A stretch of 64,000 bases of DNA, taken from the NCBI GenBank assembly GCA_934162615.1, contig CAKPJK010000002.1:1-64000 (forward strand). The letters are read 5' to 3'. This stretch comes from an uncultured Clostridia bacterium (lineage in GTDB: Bacteria; Bacillota; Clostridia; TANB77; CAG-508). This document shows, one piece after another, positions 1-8,320 of this stretch. Below the pieces are notes generated by a model. That model had not been told where the DNA came from and searched no databases. It saw only the letters and a program-made list of their open reading frames with translations. Made by a program: the position numbers and the translations under genes. The number at the start of each line of letters is the position of its first letter. Position 1 is the stretch's first letter.

Positions 1-408
1 TTAGAAAAATATAAAAAAGAAGTTTATGAAAAATTATCATATTTATCATATGCACCAATGATTTTTATATCTGCAAAAACTGGACAAAGAGTTGATAAAT
101 TATTCGACATGATAAATAATGTTGCAAAACAAAATGCATTAAGAGTATCAACATCAGTATTAAATCAAGTAATAAATGAAGCAATAGCAATTGTTCAACC
201 GCCAACAGATAAGGGAAGAAGATTAAAAATTTATTATGGAACACAGGCTTCTACAAAGCCACCAACATTTGTTATTTTTGTTAATAATAAACAATTATTC
301 CATTTTTCTTATCAAAGATATTTGGTTAATCAAATAAGAAAAGAGTTTGGATTAGAAGGTACACCGGTTAGAATTATAGTTAGAGAAAAAGGTGAAAAGG
401 AGGTATAA
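1..408 (+). CDS. der: GTPase Der (EngA), C-terminal part
   Basis: This is the 3' end of the gene; the reading frame is open from the first base, so the start lies outside the window. The visible 135 residues hold the end of the second G domain (a SAKTGQRVDKL-like G5 region near residue 22) and the KH-like C-terminal domain with RRLKIYYGTQ and the PP-T-V-FVN pattern typical of Der. Der is a tandem GTPase needed for 50S ribosome assembly. The plsY ribosome binding site (AAGGAGG at 397-403) lies inside the last codons, so der, plsY and gpsA are probably one operon, an order known from many Clostridia. Confidence 0.95.
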   Translation, partial: LEKYKKEVYEKLSYLSYAPMIFISAKTGQRVDKLFDMINNVAKQNALRVSTSVLNQVINEAIAIVQPPTDKGRRLKIYYGTQASTKPPTFVIFVNNKQLFHFSYQRYLVNQIRKEFGLEGTPVRIIVREKGEKEV

Positions 409-410
409 AA

Positions 411-1058
411 ATGGCAGCATACATAATAGTAGCAGTAATAGCATACCTAATAGGTAGCATAAATTTTTCAGTATTAATAAGCAAAAAAATGGCAGGATTT
501 GATGTAAGAGAAAAAGGAAGTGGAAATGCAGGAACAACGAACATGTTGCGTTCTGTTGGAAAAAAAGCAGCGGCAATTACATTAATATGCGATATTTTAA
601 AAGGAGTTGTTTCTATAGTAATTGCAATAATTGTAGGAAATATTGCAAAAAATCTAGATAGAGAATTACTTCTACAAATAGCAGGAATTGCAGTTGTTTT
701 AGGACATACATTTCCAGTATTTTTTGGATTTAAAGGTGGAAAGGGTGTAGCAACATCACTTGGAGTTTTACTTATGAGTAACTGGCAAATAGGCTTAATT
801 TGTTTAGTATTTGCAGTTGTTTTAATGGCACTAACAAGAATGGTATCATTGGGTTCATGTGCAGCAGCAGTTCTATTTCCTGTATTAACATTATTCATAA
901 ATCAACATTATACTGTTTTAACAGATGGCAAAAGCGGTAGAGTTTATTTTGTTTATAGTGTAATATTAGCTATAATTGTTTTATATAATCATAGAAGTAA
1001 TATAAAAAGAATTTTAAATGGAACAGAAAACAAATTAAGCTTTAAAAATACAAAATAA
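411..1058 (+). CDS. plsY: Acyl-phosphate:glycerol-3-phosphate acyltransferase PlsY
   Basis: PlsY is an integral membrane enzyme that moves an acyl group from acyl-phosphate to glycerol-3-phosphate to make lysophosphatidic acid. The 215 residues match the family length. The sequence shows several membrane helices and the three conserved loops: the GSGNAGTTNMLR region near residue 37 (family SGNxGxTNxxR), the GFKGGKGVATSLG region near residue 104, and TRMVSLGS near residue 142. The start ATG follows der by two bases, with its Shine-Dalgarno inside der, which indicates translational coupling. The gene is followed by gpsA, which supplies its glycerol-3-phosphate substrate. Confidence 0.96.
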   Translation: MAAYIIVAVIAYLIGSINFSVLISKKMAGFDVREKGSGNAGTTNMLRSVGKKAAAITLICDILKGVVSIVIAIIVGNIAKNLDRELLLQIAGIAVVLGHTFPVFFGFKGGKGVATSLGVLLMSNWQIGLICLVFAVVLMALTRMVSLGSCAAAVLFPVLTLFINQHYTVLTDGKSGRVYFVYSVILAIIVLYNHRSNIKRILNGTENKLSFKNTK

Positions 1059-1103
1059 ATGTCCATTTGAGGGCACATAAGATAAAGGAGGTAATATGAA
1101 TTT

Positions 1104-2084
1104 ATGAATATTGCAATAATAGGAAGTGGAAGCTGGGGAGTTGCCTTGGCAGTACATCTAGCAAATGTAGGTAATAATGTAAAGATATGGTCTTTTATGG
1201 AAGAAGAAAGAGACTTAATAAATAATGAAAGAAAATGCAAATTTTTACCTGGTGTTGAATTACCAGAGAACATTATATGTTCAACCGATTTTGGAGAAGT
1301 AATTAAAGATAGTAAAATGATTTTACATGTTACACCATCAAAATTTACAAGAAGTACATTTAAAAAATATAAAGAGTATGTTGGAAATAAACCAATAATA
1401 ATATGTTCAAAAGGTTTTGAAAAAGAAACATTAGAAACATTGGACGAAGTTATTTTAGAAGAAATGCCAACAGCAAAAGTTGGTGCATTATCTGGACCAA
1501 GTCATGCAGAAGAAGTTTCAATAGCAATACCAACAGCACTTGTAATTGCATCAAAACATCAAAATATTTTAAAAATGGTACAAGATGCATTTATGTCAGA
1601 AAAAATGAGGATATATACATCAAATGATGTAAAAGGTGTAGAACTTGGTGGAGCGTTAAAAAATATAATTGCATTTTGCTCAGGGGCAGCAGCCGGAATT
1701 GGTTTGGGAGACAACAGTTTTGCAGCATTAATAACAAGAGGGCTAAAAGAAATCGTACGCTTAGGTGTTGAACTTGGCGGAAAAGAAGAAACTTTTTATG
1801 GTTTAAGTGGTCTTGGAGATTTAATAGTAACTTGTTTGAGTGAACATAGTAGAAATAGGAAAGCTGGATACTTAATAGGACAAGGAAAATCACTTGAGGA
1901 GACTAAAAAAGAAGTTGGAATGGTAATTGAAAGTATTGATAATATTGATGTTGCATATGAACTTGGAAAATTACATAATATTGAAATGCCAATAGTTGAA
2001 ACAGTTTATAAAGTTTTGTATGAAAATCTTGATCCACAAGAAGCTGTTAAGAACTTAATGACAAGAGACAAAAAAATGGAATAA
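1104..2084 (+). CDS. gpsA: NAD(P)H-dependent glycerol-3-phosphate dehydrogenase
   Basis: GpsA reduces dihydroxyacetone phosphate to glycerol-3-phosphate, the substrate of PlsY encoded just upstream. The 326 residues begin with the dinucleotide-binding motif GSGSWGVALA, followed by the ALSGPSHAEE segment near residue 131 and the catalytic-lysine region GGALKNIIAF near residue 184. The start ATG at 1104 lies 12 bases after the AAAGGAGG box at 1084-1091, longer than usual. A nearer ATG at 1096 opens only a three-codon frame (Met-Asn-Leu-stop) whose TGA overlaps the gpsA ATG, so gpsA may be translated by termination-reinitiation. Its own start is fixed by the Rossmann motif. Confidence 0.96.
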   Translation: MNIAIIGSGSWGVALAVHLANVGNNVKIWSFMEEERDLINNERKCKFLPGVELPENIICSTDFGEVIKDSKMILHVTPSKFTRSTFKKYKEYVGNKPIIICSKGFEKETLETLDEVILEEMPTAKVGALSGPSHAEEVSIAIPTALVIASKHQNILKMVQDAFMSEKMRIYTSNDVKGVELGGALKNIIAFCSGAAAGIGLGDNSFAALITRGLKEIVRLGVELGGKEETFYGLSGLGDLIVTCLSEHSRNRKAGYLIGQGKSLEETKKEVGMVIESIDNIDVAYELGKLHNIEMPIVETVYKVLYENLDPQEAVKNLMTRDKKME

Positions 2085-2178
2085 AATTCAAAAAATAATT
2101 ATTAACACAATGATAAAATTGAGAATAAAATTATAAAAAATTGAAATAATATTTATATATTTGAATGGAGGAATAAAA

Positions 2179-2694
2179 ATGGAATTTTTTGATAAATTAG
2201 GTAAAAAAGCAAGTGAAGCATACAAAGTTACAGCAGACAAAACAGGAAAATTAGCAAAAGAGGCTAAATTAAGAATGAAAATATCAGAATTAAAATCACA
2301 AATAAATGATATATACAAAGAAATAGGAGAGTGCGTTTATCAAAAACACACAAGAGATGGTGAATATGATATTTCAAAGGAAATCGAAGAAAAATGTACA
2401 AAAATAGATGTTTTAAGTGATGAAATTGATTCAAATTTAAAACAATGTCTTGAATTAAAAGATAAAAGACAATGTCCAAACTGTTTTGCAGAAATAGAAA
2501 AAGATGTAAAATTTTGCCCAAAATGTGGAACAAAACAAGAAGAAATTAAAGAAGAACCAGCTAAAGAAGTTGAAGTAATAGAAGAAAATAATAATCCATT
2601 TGATGGAAAAAATGATAATAATGAATCTAACGAAGAAAAAACAAATTTAGAAAAAACAGTTACAGTAGAATCAGATCCAAAATTAGATGAATAA
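2179..2694 (+). CDS. Zinc-ribbon protein with coiled-coil N-terminus
   Basis: A 171-residue soluble protein of unknown role. The first 95 residues are lysine/glutamate-rich and likely helical (coiled coil). They are followed by a CPNC...CPKCG zinc ribbon at about residues 97-115 and a very acidic tail rich in Asn and Glu. The start chosen is the ATG at 2179, because the preceding TGGAGG box (2166-2171) is correctly spaced for it. A TTG further upstream would overlap that box. Small zinc-ribbon proteins of this build are common in Clostridia, often annotated only as zinc-ribbon domain proteins. A rho-independent terminator follows. Confidence 0.8.
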   Translation: MEFFDKLGKKASEAYKVTADKTGKLAKEAKLRMKISELKSQINDIYKEIGECVYQKHTRDGEYDISKEIEEKCTKIDVLSDEIDSNLKQCLELKDKRQCPNCFAEIEKDVKFCPKCGTKQEEIKEEPAKEVEVIEENNNPFDGKNDNNESNEEKTNLEKTVTVESDPKLDE

Positions 2695-2710
2695 CCAATT
2701 TTAAAAATAT

Positions 2711-2752
2711 AAAAGAATTTCTATAGTAAGAAGCTATTAGAAATTCTTTTTT
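2711..2752 (+). terminator. Rho-independent terminator after the zinc-ribbon gene
   Basis: The segment AGAATTTCTATAG pairs with CTATTAGAAATTCT, with a short loop, followed by six T. It ends the gene at 2179-2694 and overlaps the 3' end of the oppositely oriented gene that follows, so it may serve both. Confidence 0.7.
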
Positions 2753-3029
2753 AATATGGATATCTTTCAAATAAATATTTTATTAAATTATCAGCGTTTT
2801 CATTAGTAACATGGATATATACCCCTTTATCCAAACAAACCCACATCATAATTTTAAAATCATTAAAATTATCTGCATACACACCGATAATGTCAGCAAT
2901 TTCAATAGGATTATCATATGAATGTTCCCATGATAAAACATTATTTAGTTTAAAAGAAGAACTATAAAATGAACTTAAAAATTCTTCTAATTCTTTGGAA
3001 CTATTACTATATAAATTTACAGAAATCAT
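2751..3029 (-). CDS. Hypothetical protein, 92 residues
   Basis: A small protein I do not recognise. It is soluble, without a signal peptide or membrane helix, and has mixed alpha/beta character with a C-terminal stretch rich in Tyr, Val and Asn. The start chosen is the ATG whose complement is at 3027-3029, because a GGAG box lies about eight bases upstream on the minus strand. A TTG four codons upstream is part of that box. The gene is convergent with the zinc-ribbon gene and divergent from the next one, so it is monocistronic. Its coding potential is supported by the ribosome binding site and normal codon use only. Confidence 0.55.
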   Translation of the reverse strand: MISVNLYSNSSKELEEFLSSFYSSSFKLNNVLSWEHSYDNPIEIADIIGVYADNFNDFKIMMWVCLDKGVYIHVTNENADNLIKYLFERYPY

Positions 3030-3172
3030 ACTTTTCTCCAATTCTAAAAATAATTGTACTTTCTTTTAGTATAATTCGTAAAAGAAAAAATATACATAAA
3101 ACCAAAATTGGAATAGTTTGTATCAAAACGTACATAATAAAATAAAAGATAAAATTAAATAGGAGGAATAAT

Positions 3173-4123
3173 TTGAAAAAATTTAGAAAATTAGCATATA
3201 GTGCACTTATATTAATAATTATTATACTTTCTTTTTGTATTTATAAAGTGTTTGCTAAAAATAATCAAGATGATGATATAAAAGAAAAATCTTTTGCGGA
3301 TATAAAATATTTAGAAAAAGAATTTACAAACTTATTTAATGAGGTTAATAATATAAAGTTTGAAAATTATACAATTCTATCTACGGATATTGAAGAAAAG
3401 AAATCAAGTCAGGAATTAGGACAAGAATCTGGGCAAAGTTCTGGAGGGGGTTCTGATAAAAATTCCAGTAGTGAAACAGGTAAAGAAGATTCATCTTCTG
3501 AACAGGAAAAAACTAAAAATAAACAATATCAATTAAAAAAAGAAGGAATACTTACACAAAATTCGGAGCCTGATTGGAATCAAATAAAAAATGATGTAGA
3601 AAAAATATATACAATATTATATTCAATAACTGTAGATTTACATCAAACAGTTAATAGTAAAGAAAATATTGCAAAATTTACTAACGAATATGATAAATTG
3701 GTAAAAGCGGTAAAGGAAGAAAATAAACAAGAAACATTAAAAGAATTGTCTGAATTGTATAACTTTTTGGCTGGATTTATGGATGATTTTTCTACACATA
3801 AAAAAGATGGAATTGTGATAAAAACAAAAAATGATGTATTTAAAGCATATAGTATTTTGGATAATGAAGACTGGGAAAGTGTGACAGACTCAATAAACAG
3901 TGCTACACAAAACTTTGCAAGAATAAGTGTGGATGTGAAAAATTTAAATGATAAGGATACAGGCAAAAGCAATGAAAAAAATGATGACCAAAATATCAAT
4001 AGATATAATGTTAATAAGGCATATATGATGATTGAAGAACTTCAAAATGCTGTTAATTTAAAAGAAAAAGAAATTTTTTTAATAAAATATAAAAATTTAC
4101 TGGAAGAATTAGAAAATGTGTGA
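3173..4123 (+). CDS. Membrane-anchored extracytoplasmic protein, unknown function
   Basis: A 316-residue protein with one N-terminal membrane helix (about residues 8-28). The lipobox is not convincing, since the helix ends LSFC. A Ser/Gly/Gln-rich linker (about residues 75-120) follows, then a helical domain of about 190 residues rich in Lys and Glu. The start is a TTG at 3173, chosen because AGGAGG (3161-3166) lies six bases upstream and no ATG fits. I do not recognise the family. The build (anchor, flexible linker, helical domain) suggests a cell-surface role, but this is inference. Its TGA stop lies inside the -10 element of rnpB. Confidence 0.7.
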   Translation: MKKFRKLAYSALILIIIILSFCIYKVFAKNNQDDDIKEKSFADIKYLEKEFTNLFNEVNNIKFENYTILSTDIEEKKSSQELGQESGQSSGGGSDKNSSSETGKEDSSSEQEKTKNKQYQLKKEGILTQNSEPDWNQIKNDVEKIYTILYSITVDLHQTVNSKENIAKFTNEYDKLVKAVKEENKQETLKELSELYNFLAGFMDDFSTHKKDGIVIKTKNDVFKAYSILDNEDWESVTDSINSATQNFARISVDVKNLNDKDTGKSNEKNDDQNINRYNVNKAYMMIEELQNAVNLKEKEIFLIKYKNLLEELENV

Positions 4124-4129
4124 TATAAT
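4121..4129 (+). promoter_or_regulatory. Extended -10 promoter of rnpB
   Basis: TGATATAAT is an extended -10 element (TGnTATAAT) ending seven bases before the predicted 5' end of RNase P RNA. The TGA of this element is also the stop codon of the upstream gene. No good -35 box is present, as expected for extended -10 promoters. Confidence 0.65.
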
Positions 4130-4135
4130 TTTCAA

Positions 4136-4479
4136 AGAGTAAATTGAATAGTCGCTGGTAACTTCCGAAAGGAACTACGAGAGGAAAGTCCGGGCTCCAT
4201 AGAGCAATGATGCTAGATAACGTCTAGTGTGGGTAACCATAAGGAAAGTGCAACAGAAAATAACCGCCCGTATGGGTAAGGATGAAAAGGCGAGGTAAGA
4301 GCTCACCGGTTCTATGGTGACATAGAATGCTGTGTAAACCCCATCTGGAGCAACACCTAACAAAGAAGATTAAGTCTGCTCGACGCCTTCTTGAATTGCG
4401 TGGCTTGAGGCATATAGCAATATATGTCCTAGATAAATGACTATTTTAAAAGACAGAACCCGGCTTACAGATTTGCTCT
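4136..4479 (+). ncRNA. rnpB: RNase P RNA (bacterial type, probably class A)
   Basis: This is the catalytic RNA of RNase P, which trims the 5' leader of tRNA precursors. The universally conserved segments are present: GAGGAAAGTCCGGGCT at 4181-4196, GTGCAACAGAAA at 4248-4259, a GTAAGAGCTCACCGG segment near 4295, and AGAACCCGGCTTAC at 4455-4468. The first and last bases pair (AGAGTAAAT with ATTTGCTCT) to form helix P1, which fixes the ends. P1 followed by seven T (4479-4485) also acts as the terminator. The length of about 344 bases fits class A. The gene is convergent with the pseudouridine synthase gene, only a few bases away. Confidence 0.96.
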
Positions 4480-4486
4480 TTTTTTA

Positions 4487-5359
4487 TTAAAAATCAAAAA
4501 TTTTAAAATCATTAGGTAAATCACCCCAAAAATTCAAATCATTATTATAAACAGGATGAATAAATTGCAGATTAAAGCAATGTAAAGCCTGTCTATTAAT
4601 TAAATCAGAAATAGAACCATATAAACTATCACCAAGCAAAGGATGACCAATAGCAGACATATGAACTCTAATTTGATGTGTCCTACCAGTCTCCAAAGAA
4701 CACTTAACTAAAGAATAATTATCAAACTCTTTTAAAACTGTATAATGAGTTATGGCAGTTTGACCATTTTCGGAAATGCATCTTTCAATAATACTATTTT
4801 CTTTTCGCGCAATTGGTAAATTAATTGTACCAGATTTTTTGTCAAAAATTCCGTTACAAACGGCTAAATATTCTTTCTTAAATTGATTATTTTTCATTTG
4901 ATTAATTAAACATTCTTGAATATACTCACATTTTGCAAATACAACTAAGCCTGATGTGTTTAGGTCAAGCCTATTAACAGGCCTTATTTTTTTCTTTAAA
5001 CCAATTTTATCAAAATAGAATCTTATACCATTACACAAAGAATCAGAGTAATGCAAAACTGATGGATGTATTGCAATTCCAGCAGGTTTATTCACAACCA
5101 AAAGCCAGTCGTCTTCAAATATAATATTTAAATCCATTTCTGTTGGTACAATATTTGAGTTATCTTCTTCATAATCAAAGTTGATTGTAATTGTGTCTCC
5201 TAAAGTGCCTGTTTTACGTGTGTCACATGGTTGATGGTTGAGTTGTATTTTATTTAGTTTTATTAATTTGTATAATAGTCTTGAGGATATATGTAGTTCG
5301 TTTTGTAATATGCTATTTATTGTTTGTGTGTTGTTTTGTATTTTATAATTTATTTCCAT
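4487..5359 (-). CDS. RluA-family 23S rRNA/tRNA pseudouridine synthase
   Basis: The protein converts specific uridines in rRNA or tRNA to pseudouridine. Its 290 residues carry an N-terminal S4-like part (about residues 12-70), then the catalytic core. The core has the VNKPAGIAIHPS segment near residue 89, the RPVNRLDLNTSGLVVFAK motif near residue 126 with the catalytic aspartate in RLDxxTSG, and the ETGRTHQIRVHMSAIGHPLLGD motif near residue 222. All key residues are present. It is closest to the RluD-like group by motif, but the target base cannot be assigned. The start ATG follows an AAAGGAG box on the minus strand. Confidence 0.93.
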   Translation of the reverse strand: MEINYKIQNNTQTINSILQNELHISSRLLYKLIKLNKIQLNHQPCDTRKTGTLGDTITINFDYEEDNSNIVPTEMDLNIIFEDDWLLVVNKPAGIAIHPSVLHYSDSLCNGIRFYFDKIGLKKKIRPVNRLDLNTSGLVVFAKCEYIQECLINQMKNNQFKKEYLAVCNGIFDKKSGTINLPIARKENSIIERCISENGQTAITHYTVLKEFDNYSLVKCSLETGRTHQIRVHMSAIGHPLLGDSLYGSISDLINRQALHCFNLQFIHPVYNNDLNFWGDLPNDFKIFDF

Positions 5360-5470
5360 TTTTGCTCCTTTATAATATATAATTTTATCGTTTGTTTGTT
5401 TCTATTTTTCCCTTGGTCATTATATGTAACATTATTGTAACAGGAAAGTGCAAAAAATACAAATTTTTAC

Positions 5471-5499
5471 TTTACTTTTTTTATAAATATGTATATAAT
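5471..5499 (+). promoter_or_regulatory. Sigma-A type promoter of trmB
   Basis: TTTACT at 5471-5476 and TATAAT at 5494-5499 are separated by 17 bases. The transcript would have a leader of about 80 bases before the trmB start. Confidence 0.7.
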
Positions 5500-5588
5500 T
5501 TGTTACGGAATACTAAATGCAAAAATAATAGTTGAAACTAGAATATTAATAATAATACTAATAAAAATATAAAGGAAGGAAAACTAAA

Positions 5589-6254
5589 ATGCGTATAAGA
5601 TACAAAAAATGGGCGAGACCAGAATTAGAAGCAAGTAAATTTTATATAGATAACCCAGAAGAATGGAAAGGAAAATGGAAGGAATTTTTCAAAAATCCAA
5701 ATAATCAAATACATTTGGAACTAGGATGCGGAAAAGGTCAATTTATATCAAATCTAGCATCAAGTAATTTAGATATTAACTATATAGCAATAGATTTAGT
5801 TGATGCAATGCTGGGACTAGCAAAAAGAAATGTAGAACAAGTATACCAAGAAAAAAATATTGAACCAGATAATGTTGCTCTAACAAGATTTGATATTGAA
5901 AGAATACCAATGATTTTAGACAAAACAGATAATATTCAAAGAATATATATAAACTTTTGTAATCCTTGGCCAAAGGGAAAACATAGAAAGAAAAGACTTA
6001 CACATACAAGGCAACTTGAAAAATATAAACAATTTTTGGCAGAAAATGGAGAAGTTTATTTTAAAACAGATGATGATGATTTATTTAATTCAAGTTTAAT
6101 ATATTTTGAAGAAAGTGATTTTGAAGTTGTTGCAAAAACTTATGATTTGCATAAAGAACCAATTTTTGAAAATAATATAGAAACAGAGCATGAGAAAATG
6201 TTTTCAGAACAGGGGATTAAGATTAAAGCATTAATTGCAAAGTGTAAAAATTAA
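5589..6254 (+). CDS. trmB: tRNA (guanine-N7-)-methyltransferase
   Basis: TrmB methylates G46 in the variable loop of tRNAs using S-adenosylmethionine. The 221 residues show the SAM-binding motif [11 protein letters not shown] near residue 44, the [10 protein letters not shown] acidic loop near residue 66, and the family motif [14 protein letters not shown] near residue 124, with conserved Pro-Trp-Pro and basic residues. A C-terminal acidic/aromatic segment contributes the tRNA site in this family. A promoter lies upstream and an AAGGAAGG box precedes the ATG. Confidence 0.95.
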   Translation: MRIRYKKWARPELEASKFYIDNPEEWKGKWKEFFKNPNNQIHLELGCGKGQFISNLASSNLDINYIAIDLVDAMLGLAKRNVEQVYQEKNIEPDNVALTRFDIERIPMILDKTDNIQRIYINFCNPWPKGKHRKKRLTHTRQLEKYKQFLAENGEVYFKTDDDDLFNSSLIYFEESDFEVVAKTYDLHKEPIFENNIETEHEKMFSEQGIKIKALIAKCKN

Positions 6255-6309
6255 TAGACAAAGTTATTGAAGGTTATAAATTAATGAAATAAGTGAAAGG
6301 GTAAAGATA

Positions 6310-6831
6310 ATGGAAGATCCAGATGTAACAGAAATGAAAAAAAATTGTAATAACAGAGAATATGTGCTTCAGGCAGTAAAAGATAAAGGGAAACTTTTGG
6401 AATTTGCAGCACCTGAATTTCATGATGATGAAGAAGTAGTAAAAACAGCACTTGAACAAGATGGTGAGTCAATGGAATTTGTATCTGACCGTTTAAAAGA
6501 CAATAAAGATTTGATGCTACTTGCAATAAAAGGAGCACCATGGACTGCATGTTATGCATCAGATAGACTAAGAGCAGATAGAGATGTAATAATGGCAAGT
6601 GTTCAAACATATGGACAAACTTTATATTTTGCAAGTGAAAAATTAAGAGACGACAAAGATGTTGTAAAAGCGGCAGTTACAAATAAAGGCTTAATTGTAA
6701 AGTTTGCAAGTTATAGATTAAGAAATGATAAGGAAATTGCAAAAATAGCAGTAAAACAAGACAAAAGAGCATACCAGTTTTTAACAAAAGAATTAAAAGC
6801 AGATGAAGAAATAAAAAGTCTTTTAGGATAA
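6310..6831 (+). CDS. DUF4116 repeat protein
   Basis: The 173 residues are built from four to five copies of a repeat of about 24-25 residues with the pattern Leu-[Arg/Lys]-x-Asp-[Lys/Arg]-[Asp/Glu]-[Val/Ile]...Ala...[Gly]...[Leu/Phe]-[Phe]-[Ala]-[Ser]. This pattern is typical of DUF4116 domains. The repeats form a helical solenoid by analogy with other alpha repeats. No function is established for the family. The gene lies directly downstream of trmB and may be cotranscribed. The palindromic repeat cluster begins a few bases after its stop codon. Confidence 0.8.
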   Translation: MEDPDVTEMKKNCNNREYVLQAVKDKGKLLEFAAPEFHDDEEVVKTALEQDGESMEFVSDRLKDNKDLMLLAIKGAPWTACYASDRLRADRDVIMASVQTYGQTLYFASEKLRDDKDVVKAAVTNKGLIVKFASYRLRNDKEIAKIAVKQDKRAYQFLTKELKADEEIKSLLG

Positions 6832-6835
6832 AAAA

Positions 6836-6968
6836 CGGGATTAGGGGACGGGTCTTCAATCCCTAATTTTTAAAGTTATTATTTTTTCGGGATTGGGGGA
6901 CGGGTCTTCAATCCCTAATTTTTAAAATTATTATTTTTTCGGGATTGAAGACCCGTCCCCCAATCCCG
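6836..6968. repeat. Palindromic intergenic repeat cluster (three arms)
   Basis: Three copies of a 28-29 base arm, CGGGATTrGGGGACGGGTCT followed by TCAATCCC, occur at 6836-6864, 6888-6916 and 6940-6968, spaced exactly 52 bases apart. The first two are direct and the third is inverted, so the third can pair with either of the first two as a long perfect or nearly perfect hairpin. The spacer TAATTTTTAAAnTTATTATTTTTT is also repeated. The last arm ends 12 bases before the pfkA Shine-Dalgarno. A related palindrome lies at 21738-21816. Confidence 0.9.
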
Positions 6969-6993
6969 AAAAATTTGAATGGAGGAATTTAAA

Positions 6994-8139
6994 ATGATTA
7001 AAAAAGTTGCAATATTAGCAAATGGTGGAGATGTAGCAGGATTTAATGCTGTAATAAGAGGAATTGTAAAAACAGCAGAAAATCATGATATAGAATGTTA
7101 TGGATTTATAGATGGATATAATGGTTTATTAAAAAATGAATATGAAAGATTAAGTACAGCAGAAGATGGAAATGCAGAGGGAATATTACCAAAAGGTGGT
7201 TCAATAATAGGTTCCTCAACAAATGCAAATGTATTCAATTATAAAGTTACAAAAGAAGATGGAACAGTTGAATACAAAGATTTGTCTGATGTATGTGTAG
7301 AAAATATTAAAAAAGATGGATTTGACTGTATTTTTACACTAGGTGGAGATGGAACACAAAAATCTGCCAGAGATTTTGCAACAAAGGGTGTAAATGTAAT
7401 AGGAGTTCCTAAAACAATTGATAATGATGTTGCTTGTACAGAAATAACATTTGGATATAATACTGCAGTTTCTGTTGCAATGGAAGCAATTGATAGACTT
7501 CATACAACTGGTGAAACACATCACAGAATTATGGTATTGGAAGTTATGGGAAGATATGCCGGATGGATAGCATTAGAGTCAGCGATTGCAGGTGGTGCAG
7601 ATGTTGCATTAATTCCAGAAATTCCATATGATATAAATAGAGTTGCAGAAAAAATAAAAAATAGACAAAAAAGAGGCAAAAATTTTGACATTGTTGTTGT
7701 TGCAGAAGGTGCAAAACCAAAAGATGGAGAGATTACAGTTGAAAATGTAAGAGATAATGGTAAAGGTGTTGATAATACAAAACTTGGTGGAGTTGGCGAA
7801 AAAGTTGCAAAACAATTACAAGAATTAACAGGTTTAGAAGCTAGAAATACTACACTTGGTTATATGCAAAGAGGTGGAACACCAACAGCGTTTGATAGAG
7901 TTTTATCAACAAAATACGGTACTGCTGCAATGAGAATGGCTATTGAAGAAAAATTTGGAAATTTAGTTGTTATTAAAAATGGAAAAATTGATTATGCATC
8001 ACTAGAAGATGTTGTTGGCCAAAATAAAGAAATTGGTGCTGTTTCTGGAAACACAACTGTAAGTAATCAAAGAAAGGTTACTATGGATGATGATTTAGTG
8101 AAAACAGCAAGAAGTGTAGGAATTAATTTAGGAGACTAA
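6994..8139 (+). CDS. pfkA: 6-phosphofructokinase (mixed-signature, group III type)
   Basis: The enzyme phosphorylates fructose-6-phosphate to fructose-1,6-bisphosphate in glycolysis. The 381 residues are longer than the 320-residue E. coli type and match the long clade. Visible motifs are GGDVAGFNA at the N-terminus, GGDGTQKSA near residue 111, PKTIDNDV near residue 133 with the catalytic aspartate, and MGRYAGWIA near residue 183. The GGDG glycine (E. coli position 104) is the ATP-type residue, whereas lysine in PKTIDND (E. coli position 124) is the pyrophosphate-type residue. The start chosen is the ATG at 6994, because the ATG at 6979 lies at the edge of the TGGAGG ribosome binding site. 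Confidence 0.93.
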   Translation: MIKKVAILANGGDVAGFNAVIRGIVKTAENHDIECYGFIDGYNGLLKNEYERLSTAEDGNAEGILPKGGSIIGSSTNANVFNYKVTKEDGTVEYKDLSDVCVENIKKDGFDCIFTLGGDGTQKSARDFATKGVNVIGVPKTIDNDVACTEITFGYNTAVSVAMEAIDRLHTTGETHHRIMVLEVMGRYAGWIALESAIAGGADVALIPEIPYDINRVAEKIKNRQKRGKNFDIVVVAEGAKPKDGEITVENVRDNGKGVDNTKLGGVGEKVAKQLQELTGLEARNTTLGYMQRGGTPTAFDRVLSTKYGTAAMRMAIEEKFGNLVVIKNGKIDYASLEDVVGQNKEIGAVSGNTTVSNQRKVTMDDDLVKTARSVGINLGD

Positions 8140-8145
8140 GGAGGG

Positions 8146-8204
8146 ATTTAGGGACGTTCCTTAAAATCCCTTTAAAAAGGGATAAAGGGACAGTCCTTCT
8201 TCTC
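8146..8204. repeat. GGGAC-type intergenic repeat, degenerate
   Basis: Two short hairpin-forming segments follow pfkA: AGGGATTTAGGGAC near TCCTTAAAATCCCT, then AAGGGATAAAGGGAC near AGTCCTTCTTCTC. They resemble the GGGAC...TCC repeat family seen upstream of pfkA but are shorter and diverged. The first hairpin may serve as a transcription terminator. Confidence 0.55.
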
Positions 8205-8256
8205 AGAAAAAATTCAAATTAATTTTGAGATAATTATGAAATTTGTGTAAAAACTA

Positions 8257-8285
8257 TTGTACAAAAAAATTATTATTGGTATAAT
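8257..8285 (+). promoter_or_regulatory. Promoter of the alcohol dehydrogenase gene
   Basis: TATAAT at 8280-8285 is preceded, 17 bases away, by TTGTAC at 8257-8262. The same -35-like TTGTAC with 17-base spacing precedes pta at 19310-19338. Confidence 0.55.
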
Positions 8286-8320
8286 CAAAACAGATTAAAA
8301 TTACGAAGGAGGAATATAAA

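Noticed and set aside
3173..4123. Lipoprotein
   Set aside because: The cysteine in LSFC is inside the hydrophobic helix and does not fit the lipobox consensus, which needs a small residue at -1.
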